Source: Bacillus sp. BA3
Lineage (GTDB): Bacteria; Bacillota; Bacilli; Bacillales; DSM-1321
Assembly (NCBI GenBank): GCA_002835675.1
Contig: PIZR01000002.1
Location: 1,279,878 to 1,343,877, forward strand
DNA: 64,000 bases
Direction: 5' to 3'
The position numbers and the translations under genes are program-made. Shown here piece by piece: positions 42,686 through 50,436 of the stretch. Each line of letters starts with the position of its first letter. Position 1 is the stretch's first letter. The notes beneath the pieces were generated by a model. It was given only the letters and a program-made list of their open reading frames with translations, was not told the DNA's origin and made no database searches.

Positions 42686-43213
42686 CTACTTTTCAGATTC
42701 GTCCTCTGTCATGTCCTTCACTTTGTTAATAGTCCATTCCTGCTTATCTTTCGTTTCAGTATTTTCATACTGCACCTTGTAAGGTCCCTTTCCTTCAATC
42801 ACATAGTACCCATTACCTTTTACACTTTTTCCAGGAGCCAGTTTCGTGCCAAGATTATCTCCTGGATAGATACGTAGTTTTTTATCCTCTTGATTCCATA
42901 CCGACATTTCAAAAACGTCTACAAATTTTTCTTCTGCCGTTTTATTAGTTGCCTTCAGCTGTAACTGTAAAACTTTTTTCCCTTTTTGATCTGGATGCTC
43001 GAGCTGCAATGCTTCTTCAATCCCAATACTTACGCCAGATACGGTCTTCTCTTGCCCTGTTTCTTTTTTATCCGTTTCGTCCTTAGTAGAAGTATTCGTT
43101 TGCTTTTGCATTTCTTTCTGGACTTCCTTTTCTCCTGACATGCAGCCTGTCAAAAATATACTTAATGTAAATATACAGATTCCAATACTTCTGAACCTTC
43201 TCTTCAATATCAT
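42686..43213 (-). CDS. Putative lipoprotein with DUF5067/DUF4352-like domain
   Basis: 175 residues. The signal ends in a lipobox LTGC at about residue 24, so it should be anchored at the outer face of the membrane. A polar linker (residues 28-58, Lys/Glu/Thr-rich) leads to a beta-sandwich domain with KKVLQLQLKATNKTAEEKFVDV and YPGDNLGTKLAPGKSVKG, an Ig-like 'telomeric repeat-binding factor 2'-type fold frequent in Firmicute lipoproteins. Role unknown. Located between the surface-protein gene and the exopolysaccharide operon, it may belong to the same envelope region. Confidence 0.75.
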   Translation of the reverse strand: MILKRRFRSIGICIFTLSIFLTGCMSGEKEVQKEMQKQTNTSTKDETDKKETGQEKTVSGVSIGIEEALQLEHPDQKGKKVLQLQLKATNKTAEEKFVDVFEMSVWNQEDKKLRIYPGDNLGTKLAPGKSVKGNGYYVIEGKGPYKVQYENTETKDKQEWTINKVKDMTEDESEK

Positions 43214-43346
43214 GATTCCACTCCTTTTAAAAAATATAAACCCTTCTTAAAGAGAGATTCTTCAGTACCTTTTATCTCATTTAAAAATTGGACTTCTTTC
43301 CTTGTAGCGAAAAAATACTCAAACACTTTAAGAAGCGTTTTCAAAC

Positions 43347-43389
43347 ATGTAAGAAGGACCCACTTCCAATAGGAGAGGCCTTCTTACAT
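43347..43389 (-). terminator. Terminator of the surface-protein gene
   Basis: ATGTAAGAAGG and CCTTCTTACAT form a perfect 11-bp stem with a 21-base loop, 14 bases past the stop. Confidence 0.7.
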
Positions 43390-43403
43390 CATTATCGAAT
43401 TGA

Positions 43404-46400
43404 TTATTTCACTACTGTTTTTGCTATTTCTCCCCCAACTACTAGAGGTCCATTGTCAACTTCAATGACATCTCCTGCTTGCAATCTTCGAGTAACCCCA
43501 TTTTCATCCACAATAAACCGGCTGTAAATTTGGTAACTTCCATCTGGATTAATGAATCCTGCCCCAGTCTGAGTTAGAGACACTGTTCTCTGCGCTATTC
43601 CATTCACTAGCAAACGGAGACTCTTAGTTCCCTCCGATGCCTTGCCCGTAACATAATCGGCATTAGGAGCTACAGGATTCACCTGCAGTTTCTCCGCTTC
43701 CTTGATTACCGTAGTATGAGCCTGTAGGTTCGATGGAGTCCGAACACCGTAGTCAACCGTTACGATATCGCCTACTTGTAGGGTTTTATTATTTCCATTC
43801 TCATCTACTCCTACATACTTACTGTATATACTGAATGTTCCATCTTCATTGACAGGTGCCGTACGCAGTGCTTCGCCATTTACCAATAAGCGAACGATAG
43901 TTGCCCCTTCAGGAGCAGTTCCAGTTATAACCTCTGCAATTGGGTACACAGGATTGATCTTTACAGGTTCACTTGGCATAAACTGTACTACCCTGACAGA
44001 TGAACTCTCGCTGACATTCCCAGCCGCGTCGGTAAGGGTAACAGTAATAACCGTATGGACTGGTTGATTTGGAATCGCAACCTTGAATTTCCCTTCTGGA
44101 CCTACAACTCCGGTATATTTCTTGGAATTAATGGTGACGGTCACATTTGCTTCAGGTTCACCGCTTCCTGTTACCTCTTTACTGTTTGTTGTAACCTCAT
44201 TCAATTTCGGTGCATCTGGAGCCGTTATATCTTTATCCAATAAATCTTGCGCTTTGTACAATAAGTCTTGAAGACGGTCTTTTTCTGCACCATCAGGAAG
44301 CTTATTGACCGCTTCTTGGGCTTCGTCAATCGCCCCTTGATCCGTCGTGTCTTCCAATGTATCGAACTTATCGTCCGTGAACAGATCTTCCACTTTATCC
44401 TTCGCATCGGTAAGGTCTTTTTCTGCTTGTTCTTTTTTGTTCAATAAATCTTGCGCTTGGTTCAATAAGTCTTGAAGACGGTCCTTTTCTGCACCATCAG
44501 GAAGCTTATTGACCGCTTCTTGGGCTTCGTCAATCGCCCCTTGATCCGTCGTGTCTTCCAATGTATCGAACTTATCGTCCGTGAACAGATCTTCCACTTT
44601 GTTCTTCGCATCAGTTAGATCTTTTTCTGCTTGTTCTTTTTTGTTCAATAAATCTTGCGCTTGGTTCAATAAGTCTTGAAGACGGTCCTTTTCTGCACCA
44701 TCAGGAAGCTTATTGACCGCTTCTTGGGCTTCGTCAATCGCCCCTTGATCCGTCGTTCCTTCCAATGTATCGAACTTATCGTCCGTGAACAGATCTTCCA
44801 CTTTATTCTTCGCATCGGTTAGATCTTTTTCTGCTTGTTCTTTTTTGTTCAATAAATCTTGCGCTTGGTTCAATAAGTCTTGAAGACGGTCTTTTTCTGC
44901 ACCTTCAGGAAGCTTATTGACCGCTTCTTGGGCTTCGTCAATCGCCTCTTGATCCGTCGTGTCTTCCAATGTATCGAACTTATCGTCCGTGAACAGATCT
45001 TCCACTTTGTTCTTCGCATCGGTAAGGTCTTTTTCTGCTTGTTCTTTTTTGTTCAATAAATCTTGCGCTTGGTTCAATAAGTCTTGAAGACGGTCTTTTT
45101 CTGCACCTTCAGGAAGTTTATTGACCGCTTTTTGGGCTTCGTCAATCGCCCCTTGATCTGTCGTTCCTTCCAATGTATCGAACTTATCGTCCGTGAACAG
45201 ATCTTCCACTTTGTTCTTCGCATCGGTTAGGTCTTTTTCTGCTTGCCCATCTACATCTTTTCCTAATTCAATCTTTTTTGTTTTACTAAATTCAATATTG
45301 AAATTCTCTGGATTGCCACCAATTGATTGAGCTACGTTATATTTATATATACCTTGCCAAGTAAGATTGCCACCGGATTTGCCCACATGACTATTTGCAG
45401 GATCGCCTGTCGGACTCGTCCAGAGCTTTAACATGCCTGTATCCATACTCATCGTAAGGGAGGTGCTTAAATTATTTAATGCTTGTTTTTTCACTGAGGA
45501 CAAGACAACATTCTCAGGAGTATTAAAGTCAATGGTGGTTGGTTTATTTTCCACTTCCAAAGCATGACCGTCTTCTGTAGTTACATGGAGTTTCGCTTGA
45601 TTATTGATCTGTGCCGGTCCATAAAGCGAAACCATTGGGTATGAATCCGTACCAGATCTATTCATCTGTACATCTACACCGGCATCCACGTTAAATGACT
45701 TAAACTTCCCAGATCCGGTAACTCCTTTTTTTCCATCAATCTCTAGCTTTGCATTAGCCCCAATGGAAAAATCTGCATCACCGCCTGTTGCATAAAATAC
45801 TCCATACCCGCTCTTACTTGTAAAAATTTTCACATTCGCATTTGGTGCGATCTTAAATTGTGGTTCTTTTGTAACCGACCAAATAAGAGAGTATCCATTA
45901 TTATGGCTTATTTTGGTTTCACCATCGATTTCCACACTTCCGGTTTCTGCCATCTCATGGGCAGGTGAGGATCCCGGCATTGTAGTATTATTAATATCTA
46001 TGTCGTTTACTCCTTTGAAAACAGCTATCCCGTTACGGTTCCAGATTAATTGTGGCCCACTGTAGTTTACATTTTCGAATATTTGCTCTACATTTTTTGT
46101 TACATCATGTATTGTAATGAGACCGTAATAGTTCTTTCCTTTAATATTTACGTTTTTCACATGGACACTGCTTAATATTTTACCGTTGGCATAGATACCA
46201 CCTGACGCTCCTACAGCTCCCGTTTCCGATAATGTATGGTCATTTCCTTCGATCACAATTTCCGATTTTGCCGGGTGAATTTTAATCGCTCCGCTGATAT
46301 CAATGTTTTGTCCAAGATGGATCGCAGTAATTCCGTTATCCGTTTCTAAGGCTGCCTTCAACTCTTGAAAATTATTGACGACTGCTTCATTTACCATCAT

Positions 46401-46613
46401 TTTTGAAGCTGCTTTCCCAGAAGATTGAGTTTCGTTTGTTTGTGTACGAGCTTCTTGATTTTTCACCCCAGACTCTTGTGAATTCGAACTTTCCTCATTC
46501 TTTGGTGTGGATAGTTCTTCTGCAAAACCTGCACTTGGCATTAATAGAGAACTTGCTAATAGAAATGATGTTGTCATAACGTTAATAGGTTTTAACATTT
46601 TACTTTTCTTCAT
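43404..46613 (-). CDS. Large secreted surface protein: beta-helix, five helical repeats, Ig-like and C-terminal repeats
   Basis: 1069 residues. A signal peptide (about 1-31, ending SAGFA|EE) starts it, then a Ser/Gln/Asn linker to about 75. Residues about 80-440 are a pectate-lyase-like beta-helix (NDHTLSETGAVGASGGIY; SVHVKNVNIKGKNYYGL), an adhesion-type domain. Five 68-residue helical repeats occupy about 457-796, of the kind annotated as Cry1Ac domain D-VI-related. A bacterial Ig-like domain (about 802-875, EVTGSGEPEANVTVTI) is followed by two similar ~80-residue domains (VITGTAPEGAT; YVTGKASEGTK). No LPXTG or S-layer homology domain is seen, so anchoring is unknown. It may be an adhesin or matrix protein. 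Confidence 0.85.
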   Translation of the reverse strand: MKKSKMLKPINVMTTSFLLASSLLMPSAGFAEELSTPKNEESSNSQESGVKNQEARTQTNETQSSGKAASKMMVNEAVVNNFQELKAALETDNGITAIHLGQNIDISGAIKIHPAKSEIVIEGNDHTLSETGAVGASGGIYANGKILSSVHVKNVNIKGKNYYGLITIHDVTKNVEQIFENVNYSGPQLIWNRNGIAVFKGVNDIDINNTTMPGSSPAHEMAETGSVEIDGETKISHNNGYSLIWSVTKEPQFKIAPNANVKIFTSKSGYGVFYATGGDADFSIGANAKLEIDGKKGVTGSGKFKSFNVDAGVDVQMNRSGTDSYPMVSLYGPAQINNQAKLHVTTEDGHALEVENKPTTIDFNTPENVVLSSVKKQALNNLSTSLTMSMDTGMLKLWTSPTGDPANSHVGKSGGNLTWQGIYKYNVAQSIGGNPENFNIEFSKTKKIELGKDVDGQAEKDLTDAKNKVEDLFTDDKFDTLEGTTDQGAIDEAQKAVNKLPEGAEKDRLQDLLNQAQDLLNKKEQAEKDLTDAKNKVEDLFTDDKFDTLEDTTDQEAIDEAQEAVNKLPEGAEKDRLQDLLNQAQDLLNKKEQAEKDLTDAKNKVEDLFTDDKFDTLEGTTDQGAIDEAQEAVNKLPDGAEKDRLQDLLNQAQDLLNKKEQAEKDLTDAKNKVEDLFTDDKFDTLEDTTDQGAIDEAQEAVNKLPDGAEKDRLQDLLNQAQDLLNKKEQAEKDLTDAKDKVEDLFTDDKFDTLEDTTDQGAIDEAQEAVNKLPDGAEKDRLQDLLYKAQDLLDKDITAPDAPKLNEVTTNSKEVTGSGEPEANVTVTINSKKYTGVVGPEGKFKVAIPNQPVHTVITVTLTDAAGNVSESSSVRVVQFMPSEPVKINPVYPIAEVITGTAPEGATIVRLLVNGEALRTAPVNEDGTFSIYSKYVGVDENGNNKTLQVGDIVTVDYGVRTPSNLQAHTTVIKEAEKLQVNPVAPNADYVTGKASEGTKSLRLLVNGIAQRTVSLTQTGAGFINPDGSYQIYSRFIVDENGVTRRLQAGDVIEVDNGPLVVGGEIAKTVVK
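44226..45245 (-). repeat. Five in-frame 204-bp tandem repeats inside the surface-protein gene
   Basis: Units of 68 codons beginning QAEKDLTDAKNKVEDLFTDD. They differ only in a few positions: LEGTTDQG vs LEDTTDQG/E, EAQKAV vs EAQEAV, LPEGA vs LPDGA, and the last ends LLYKAQDLLDKD. The bases are nearly identical, so copy number can change by recombination without breaking the frame. Confidence 0.95.
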
Positions 46614-46899
46614 AAAAGAAACGCTCCTCTAAAAAAAAATTTTACTTACAAGATCAATAATACTTTTTTTCGAGAAGTACCTCGTTCCAATAATGATCCA
46701 TAAAAAATCATTTTAGGAACCACATTTGGGCATTAAACGTCAATTTTAATGTGATTATTTTCATTTATGGTGATGAGTTCCATCGGGTGAAATGATCCTG
46801 CATTTTATAAAAGCAGGTCCTCTCATCAAATCCCCTCGTTTAAATTCTATAAAATTTAATGATTCTTTTAGGGCTACAATCATTATGGTTACATAACTA

Positions 46900-46944
46900 A
46901 AAAAATGTGATAAAAGAAACCATTGGTTCCGTCTTATCACATTT
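46900..46944 (-). terminator. Terminator of the 71-residue membrane-protein gene
   Basis: AAATGTGATAA and TTATCACATTT pair around AGAAACCATTGGTTCCG... (a second small hairpin AACC/GGTT inside), with a T run for leftward transcription. The rest of 46614-47112 shows no gene. Confidence 0.7.
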
Positions 46945-47112
46945 ACGCATGAAAGGATTTATCATTTACATTCCCTGAAGAGTTTCTTCTATTTTTCTTA
47001 TAGCTCATTGTCATAACGTTCCGTCGGATTACATGAACATATATATCACCTAACGCACTTGGTACACGCCATAGAACTTTTCACCGTAATCTCCTTACTA
47101 CCACTTTTACTT

Positions 47113-47328
47113 TTATTCACCCTTTTTTCCATGGGCACTTTTAAGAAAGGATAGTGAAGTTATTAAAATGAGGGTGATTTTCAGCGTATTTATTTCCTGT
47201 TTATTTAATAAAAGATACATCAGAAATAAGACTAAAAAGGCTTGAATAAAATAGATCCTGTATTTCAATAGGGTGAACCAAGTTTGTGACACCCATAGTA
47301 ATAAAAAGTTATATTGCTTCGACATCAT
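47113..47328 (-). CDS. Small two-helix membrane protein, hypothetical
   Basis: 71 residues: MMSKQYNFLLLWVSQTWF, then TLLKYRIYFIQAFLVLFLMYLLL and NTLKITLILITSLSFLKSAHG. Two membrane segments, Lys-rich tail. AAAGGAG lies before two ATGs. It has a terminator. No family is recognised. Confidence 0.5.
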   Translation of the reverse strand: MMSKQYNFLLLWVSQTWFTLLKYRIYFIQAFLVLFLMYLLLNKQEINTLKITLILITSLSFLKSAHGKKGE

Positions 47329-47656
47329 CTTTCTCCTTTATCATGATGTTGATATTATCCAGATTTAGATTCTGGCATCATTATATACAAAAAGGCTAGT
47401 GTCGGTATTTCATAAAGTAAAATCATTCGTTCAGAAAAGAAATGCAGTCCATTCTTCATTGGATTTCGAAAAAGCAGGTGCAGATTAGGGGGCGGCTGAT
47501 TTTACTACCGAAGAACTAGCGTTGGATTAAATGGCATAAGGATAAAAAGGAGGAGTGGGCATAGCAAATAAAATCGAATGGCTACTGAGTAAAACAGACC
47601 TACTAATATCCAATTCACCTGTACTTTTTATTTCTTAAAGGACCGAAAAAATTACT

Positions 47657-47793
47657 CATAAAAAACCAGCCTGCCCCCTGGGATCATAGGGAACAGGCTG
47701 CCAGAGGGGTTATCAAAGGCACAATGTTTTGGAACCGCTCAGAGTATGGGTCTTCTGCAATGGGGTTTTTGGGAAGGGTCCTCACTGCTACTT
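47657..47793 (-). ncRNA. Candidate C-rich small RNA (about 137 nt)
   Basis: A near-ideal sigma-A promoter and an intrinsic terminator bracket a leftward transcript in a 790-bp gap. The RNA has several C-rich single-stranded segments (GACCCTTCCC, AACCCCATTG, GACCCATAC, AACCCCTC) that could pair with Shine-Dalgarno sequences, as FsrA-type sRNAs do. The terminator stem CAGCCTG/CAGGCTG encloses CCCCC...GGG and leads into TTTTTTAT. A 33-codon frame from GTG (MRTLPKNPIAEDPYSERF...) overlaps it but lacks a Shine-Dalgarno. I know no named homolog. Confidence 0.6.
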
Positions 47794-47799
47794 TATTTT

Positions 47800-47828
47800 A
47801 TAATATATTCCAAGTCATAACGTTTCAA
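47800..47828 (-). promoter_or_regulatory. Promoter of the candidate small RNA
   Basis: Leftward TTGAAA (47823-47828), 17 bases, TATTAT (47800-47805). The -10 is followed seven bases later by the presumed start near 47793. Confidence 0.65.
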
Positions 47829-48053
47829 AAATGAAATGAGATAAACCATTTTTTATATTGCGCCTTCCCGTAAGAAGTTATCTTAGCAGGTGAAGAAGGG
47901 GTGGAACGGAGTGTCATGAACGAAAACCGTAACTTCATATCTTTAATTAATGAGCAAATGCTATTCATCTGCCTCATAGGGAGATTTGTTTAGAATCCTT
48001 CGATCAGTCACCAACTGGAACTGAATGATTTTAAATCAGATTGATCGATAAAT

Positions 48054-48093
48054 AAAAAAAGATTGTAGAGAGAATGACGCCTTCCCTACAATC
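48054..48093 (-). terminator. Terminator of yhbH
   Basis: GATTGTAG and CTACAATC pair around a 17-base loop, with seven T residues for leftward transcription. Confidence 0.75.
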
Positions 48094-48115
48094 CCGAACA
48101 AGCTAACTTATTTCT

Positions 48116-49285
48116 TCAAGCATACTTCTTACTTTCCTCGTCTTTAAAAAAGCTCTTCATTGCATGGAAAACGTCAGCCTTTTGTTTAAGGATATAGTAC
48201 CTGAATTTTTCATTATCGATGTTCTTATAAGCTGTCATCAATGTCGAATGACGATTGTATTGATTGACTTCCCCGTATCCGAACATATTGGAAACCTTCA
48301 TGAGTTCTTCAACAAGCTTAACGCAGCGGACGTTATCGGATGTTAGGTTATCACCATCGGAAAAGTGAAACGGATAGATATTAAACTTCGCGGGGTCATA
48401 TTTATGATCAATAAGTTCTAATGCTTTTCGGTATACGGACGAACAAATCGTACCGCCGCTTTCCCCTTTTGAAAAGAAATCCTCTTCCGGAACAACTTTC
48501 GCTTCTGTATGATGGGCTATAAACTCGATTTCCACGGTTTCATATTTTGTCCGCAAGAAGCGGTTCATCCAAAAGAAAAAGCTTCGAGCCATATATTTTT
48601 CCCATAACCCCATACTTCCGGAAGTATCCATCATTGCCAGTACAACTGCTTTGGAATCAGGTTTCTGAATCTCATTCCAAGTTTTGAATTTAAAATCTTC
48701 CTTATAAATAGGATGAAAACCTGGGTCCCCCCTTAAAGCGTTCCGTTTGAAAGCCGATATCATCGTTTTCTTTTTGTCGATATTCCCCATTAGGCCTGTC
48801 TTGCGGATATCGTTGAATTCGATGTGTTCAAGCGTGTGCTCCGCGTGTTCTTTCTTCTGAAGATTAGGGAGTTCCAATTGGCTGAACAGGGCTTCCTCCA
48901 ATTCCATCATCGACACTTCGGCTTCATAATAATCCTCGCCAGCCTTGTCACCTGCACCTTGGCCCTTACCAGCCCCGGCATCGGACGGTGAGCCATCCCT
49001 CGCGACTACATCCCCCACTTTACTGTCTCCATCGCCTTGCCCAACATGTTTGTTTTTATCATAGTTATAACGAATTTTGTATTCATCCAAGGAGCGAATG
49101 GGAATCTTGATAACATCCCGGCCATTGGACATCACGATGCTTTCTTCTGAAATTAGATCAGGCAAATTATTCTTGATCGCTTCCTGCACCTTTTCCTGAT
49201 GACGTTGTTGATCATCATAGCCTTTCCGATGGAGGGACCAATTTTCCTGTGAGATAACATACTGTTGATTACTCTCTTCCGACAT
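48116..49285 (-). CDS. yhbH: YhbH, DUF444-family sporulation protein
   Basis: 389 residues. [43 protein letters not shown] is the DUF444 start. A Gly/Asp-rich linker (about 95-130) precedes a von Willebrand A-like domain with [12 protein letters not shown] (MIDAS-like DxSxS) near residue 218 and FSDGDNL near 308. YhbH is a partner of the PrkA kinase and is needed in the mother cell for sporulation; its biochemical role is not settled. GGGGG precedes the ATG. prkA lies upstream on the same strand, with a small gene pair between. Confidence 0.93.
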   Translation of the reverse strand: MSEESNQQYVISQENWSLHRKGYDDQQRHQEKVQEAIKNNLPDLISEESIVMSNGRDVIKIPIRSLDEYKIRYNYDKNKHVGQGDGDSKVGDVVARDGSPSDAGAGKGQGAGDKAGEDYYEAEVSMMELEEALFSQLELPNLQKKEHAEHTLEHIEFNDIRKTGLMGNIDKKKTMISAFKRNALRGDPGFHPIYKEDFKFKTWNEIQKPDSKAVVLAMMDTSGSMGLWEKYMARSFFFWMNRFLRTKYETVEIEFIAHHTEAKVVPEEDFFSKGESGGTICSSVYRKALELIDHKYDPAKFNIYPFHFSDGDNLTSDNVRCVKLVEELMKVSNMFGYGEVNQYNRHSTLMTAYKNIDNEKFRYYILKQKADVFHAMKSFFKDEESKKYA

Positions 49286-49570
49286 TCTCTTCCCCCCTTA
49301 AAAATGTTTGCACGCTTTTCATCATTCCTTCATATAATAAATTAGTGTGGGAAAGCCCACATCATTCCGGTTTTCCAATCAAAAATACAGTGCGAAAAAA
49401 CGGATTAAAAGAAAAGTATTACTCTATCTTATGCAGCGATGCTGGATAATTTACAACAAAATTCAATAATGGACGTTTACCTACGAACTAGACAAGTCCT
49501 GACATGGGCATTAGAGGCCCTTTAAAGTTTTTTTAAAAAATGCTACTGCAAAATAAATATTTCAAGAAAA

Positions 49571-49602
49571 CGAACAGACCTGATGATCATCAGGTCTGTT
49601 CG
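49571..49602. repeat. 32-bp perfect palindrome
   Basis: CGAACAGACCTGATGA is followed immediately by its exact reverse complement, with no loop. As RNA it would fold into a hairpin, and TTTTC follows on the leftward strand, so a terminator is possible; as DNA it could be a dimer-binding site. The neighbouring 49286-49570 shows no gene. Confidence 0.75.
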
Positions 49603-49670
49603 CTTTAAGCGGGTTTCATTTTTCGGATAATAGGATTATTAAAATGCCAGCGTAATTAATGAAATACAAC

Positions 49671-49708
49671 AAAAAGGGTGCACCAGCAGTTTTTCTGGAC
49701 ACCCTTTT
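49671..49708. terminator. Terminator of the 59-residue gene
   Basis: AAGGGTG-CACCAG and CTGG-ACACCCTT pair with a small bulge, with T runs on both strands. Confidence 0.75.
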
Positions 49709-49741
49709 ACACAGATAGAATGATTCTGGTTGTGATATTCG

Positions 49742-49921
49742 TCAATCTTCATCTTCCTCTATTTCATGTTGAACTGTACCTGGGCGTTTATCCCACTCTT
49801 TCAATTCTTCATTCGTCCTTTGATTTTCCATCTGCTTTCCAAGTTCTTTCATCTCTTCATAATCCTTAGCCATGGAGCTATTTTCCGGAACATGTTCTTT
49901 TTTCAATTCCTCTTTACTCAT
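49742..49921 (-). CDS. Small acidic hypothetical protein, 59 residues
   Basis: Leftward ATG after AGAGGTGATGG opens MSKEELKKEHVPENSSMAK, then DYEEMKELGKQMENQRTNEE and LKEWDKRPGTVQHEIEEDED. Highly charged, helical and soluble, with no Cys. The good start site and terminator support it. I do not recognise the family; it lies between yhbH and a divergent small gene. Confidence 0.6.
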   Translation of the reverse strand: MSKEELKKEHVPENSSMAKDYEEMKELGKQMENQRTNEELKEWDKRPGTVQHEIEEDED

Positions 49922-50039
49922 TTGCCATCACCTCTACTTATTGATACCCAATATTTCCAAATCCAAAACGTAACATATCTAATGGAAATATGGGGTATAG
50001 ATAAGACATTATGAGCTAATGTAAGGAGGTGCAAGAAGT

Positions 50040-50249
50040 ATGCAAACAACTACCCTTTATGTAAAGGAAGCAACGTCAGAAGGACCGATTTTAAATCTGG
50101 AGTCCATACTTTTGAAAACGGAAGGTGTGGAACGCGCGATCATCGATGTTGATGATGGGGAAATTAAAATCGATCATAGCGAAGAAAAACTATCACCGAA
50201 TCAACTGATTACACTTATTGAACAGTATGGTTTGAATGTAACTAAATAG
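50040..50249 (+). CDS. Small HMA-like ferredoxin-fold protein without the Cys pair
   Basis: 69 residues: TTLYVKEATSEGPILNLESI, then LLKTEGVERAIIDVDDGEIKI and QLITLIEQYGLNVTK. The strand-helix-strand-strand-helix-strand order, 'GVERAIIDVDDGEIKI', matches a heavy-metal-associated domain, but the metal-binding GMxCxxC loop is replaced by EATSEGPI, so it should not bind copper. AAGGAGG precedes the ATG, and a clear terminator follows. It is a single gene; the role is unknown. Confidence 0.7.
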   Translation: MQTTTLYVKEATSEGPILNLESILLKTEGVERAIIDVDDGEIKIDHSEEKLSPNQLITLIEQYGLNVTK

Positions 50250-50251
50250 AA

Positions 50252-50298
50252 ATTAAAGCACCGGACTCCCTCCATTCAGAAGGGCCCGGTGCTTTAAT
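50252..50298 (+). terminator. Terminator of the HMA-like gene
   Basis: ATTAAAGCACCGG and CCGGTGCTTTAAT form a perfect 13-bp stem around a 21-base loop. Confidence 0.85.
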
Positions 50299-50398
50299 CT
50301 CTTGCCTTCTATAATCACCCTTTAACAAAAGATGCATGATTTCAAGGGAATTCAGAAGTCCACCTTTCTTTCATTTACCTTCCGCAAAAGGCCATAAA

Positions 50399-50422
50399 CC
50401 CCTGCCCGATTGGGGGCAGGGG
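50399..50422 (-). terminator. Terminator-like GC hairpin after prkA
   Basis: CCCCTGCCC and GGGCAGGGG pair around GATTGG. The leftward T run is short (TTTA); the rightward side is A-rich. Confidence 0.65.
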
Positions 50423-50436
50423 CAAAAAAGTATGGA

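Noticed and set aside
44226-45245. Misassembly or duplication artefact
   Set aside because: Five units stay in frame, carry distinct substitutions, and sit within a sensible domain order; treated as genuine protein repeats.
47520-47640. AAGGAGG followed by ATAGCAAATAAAATCG (25 codons)
   Set aside because: The base at the expected start is ATA and GTG lies too close to the site; together with the stop-interrupted stretch before it this may be decayed DNA, but evidence is too thin to list.
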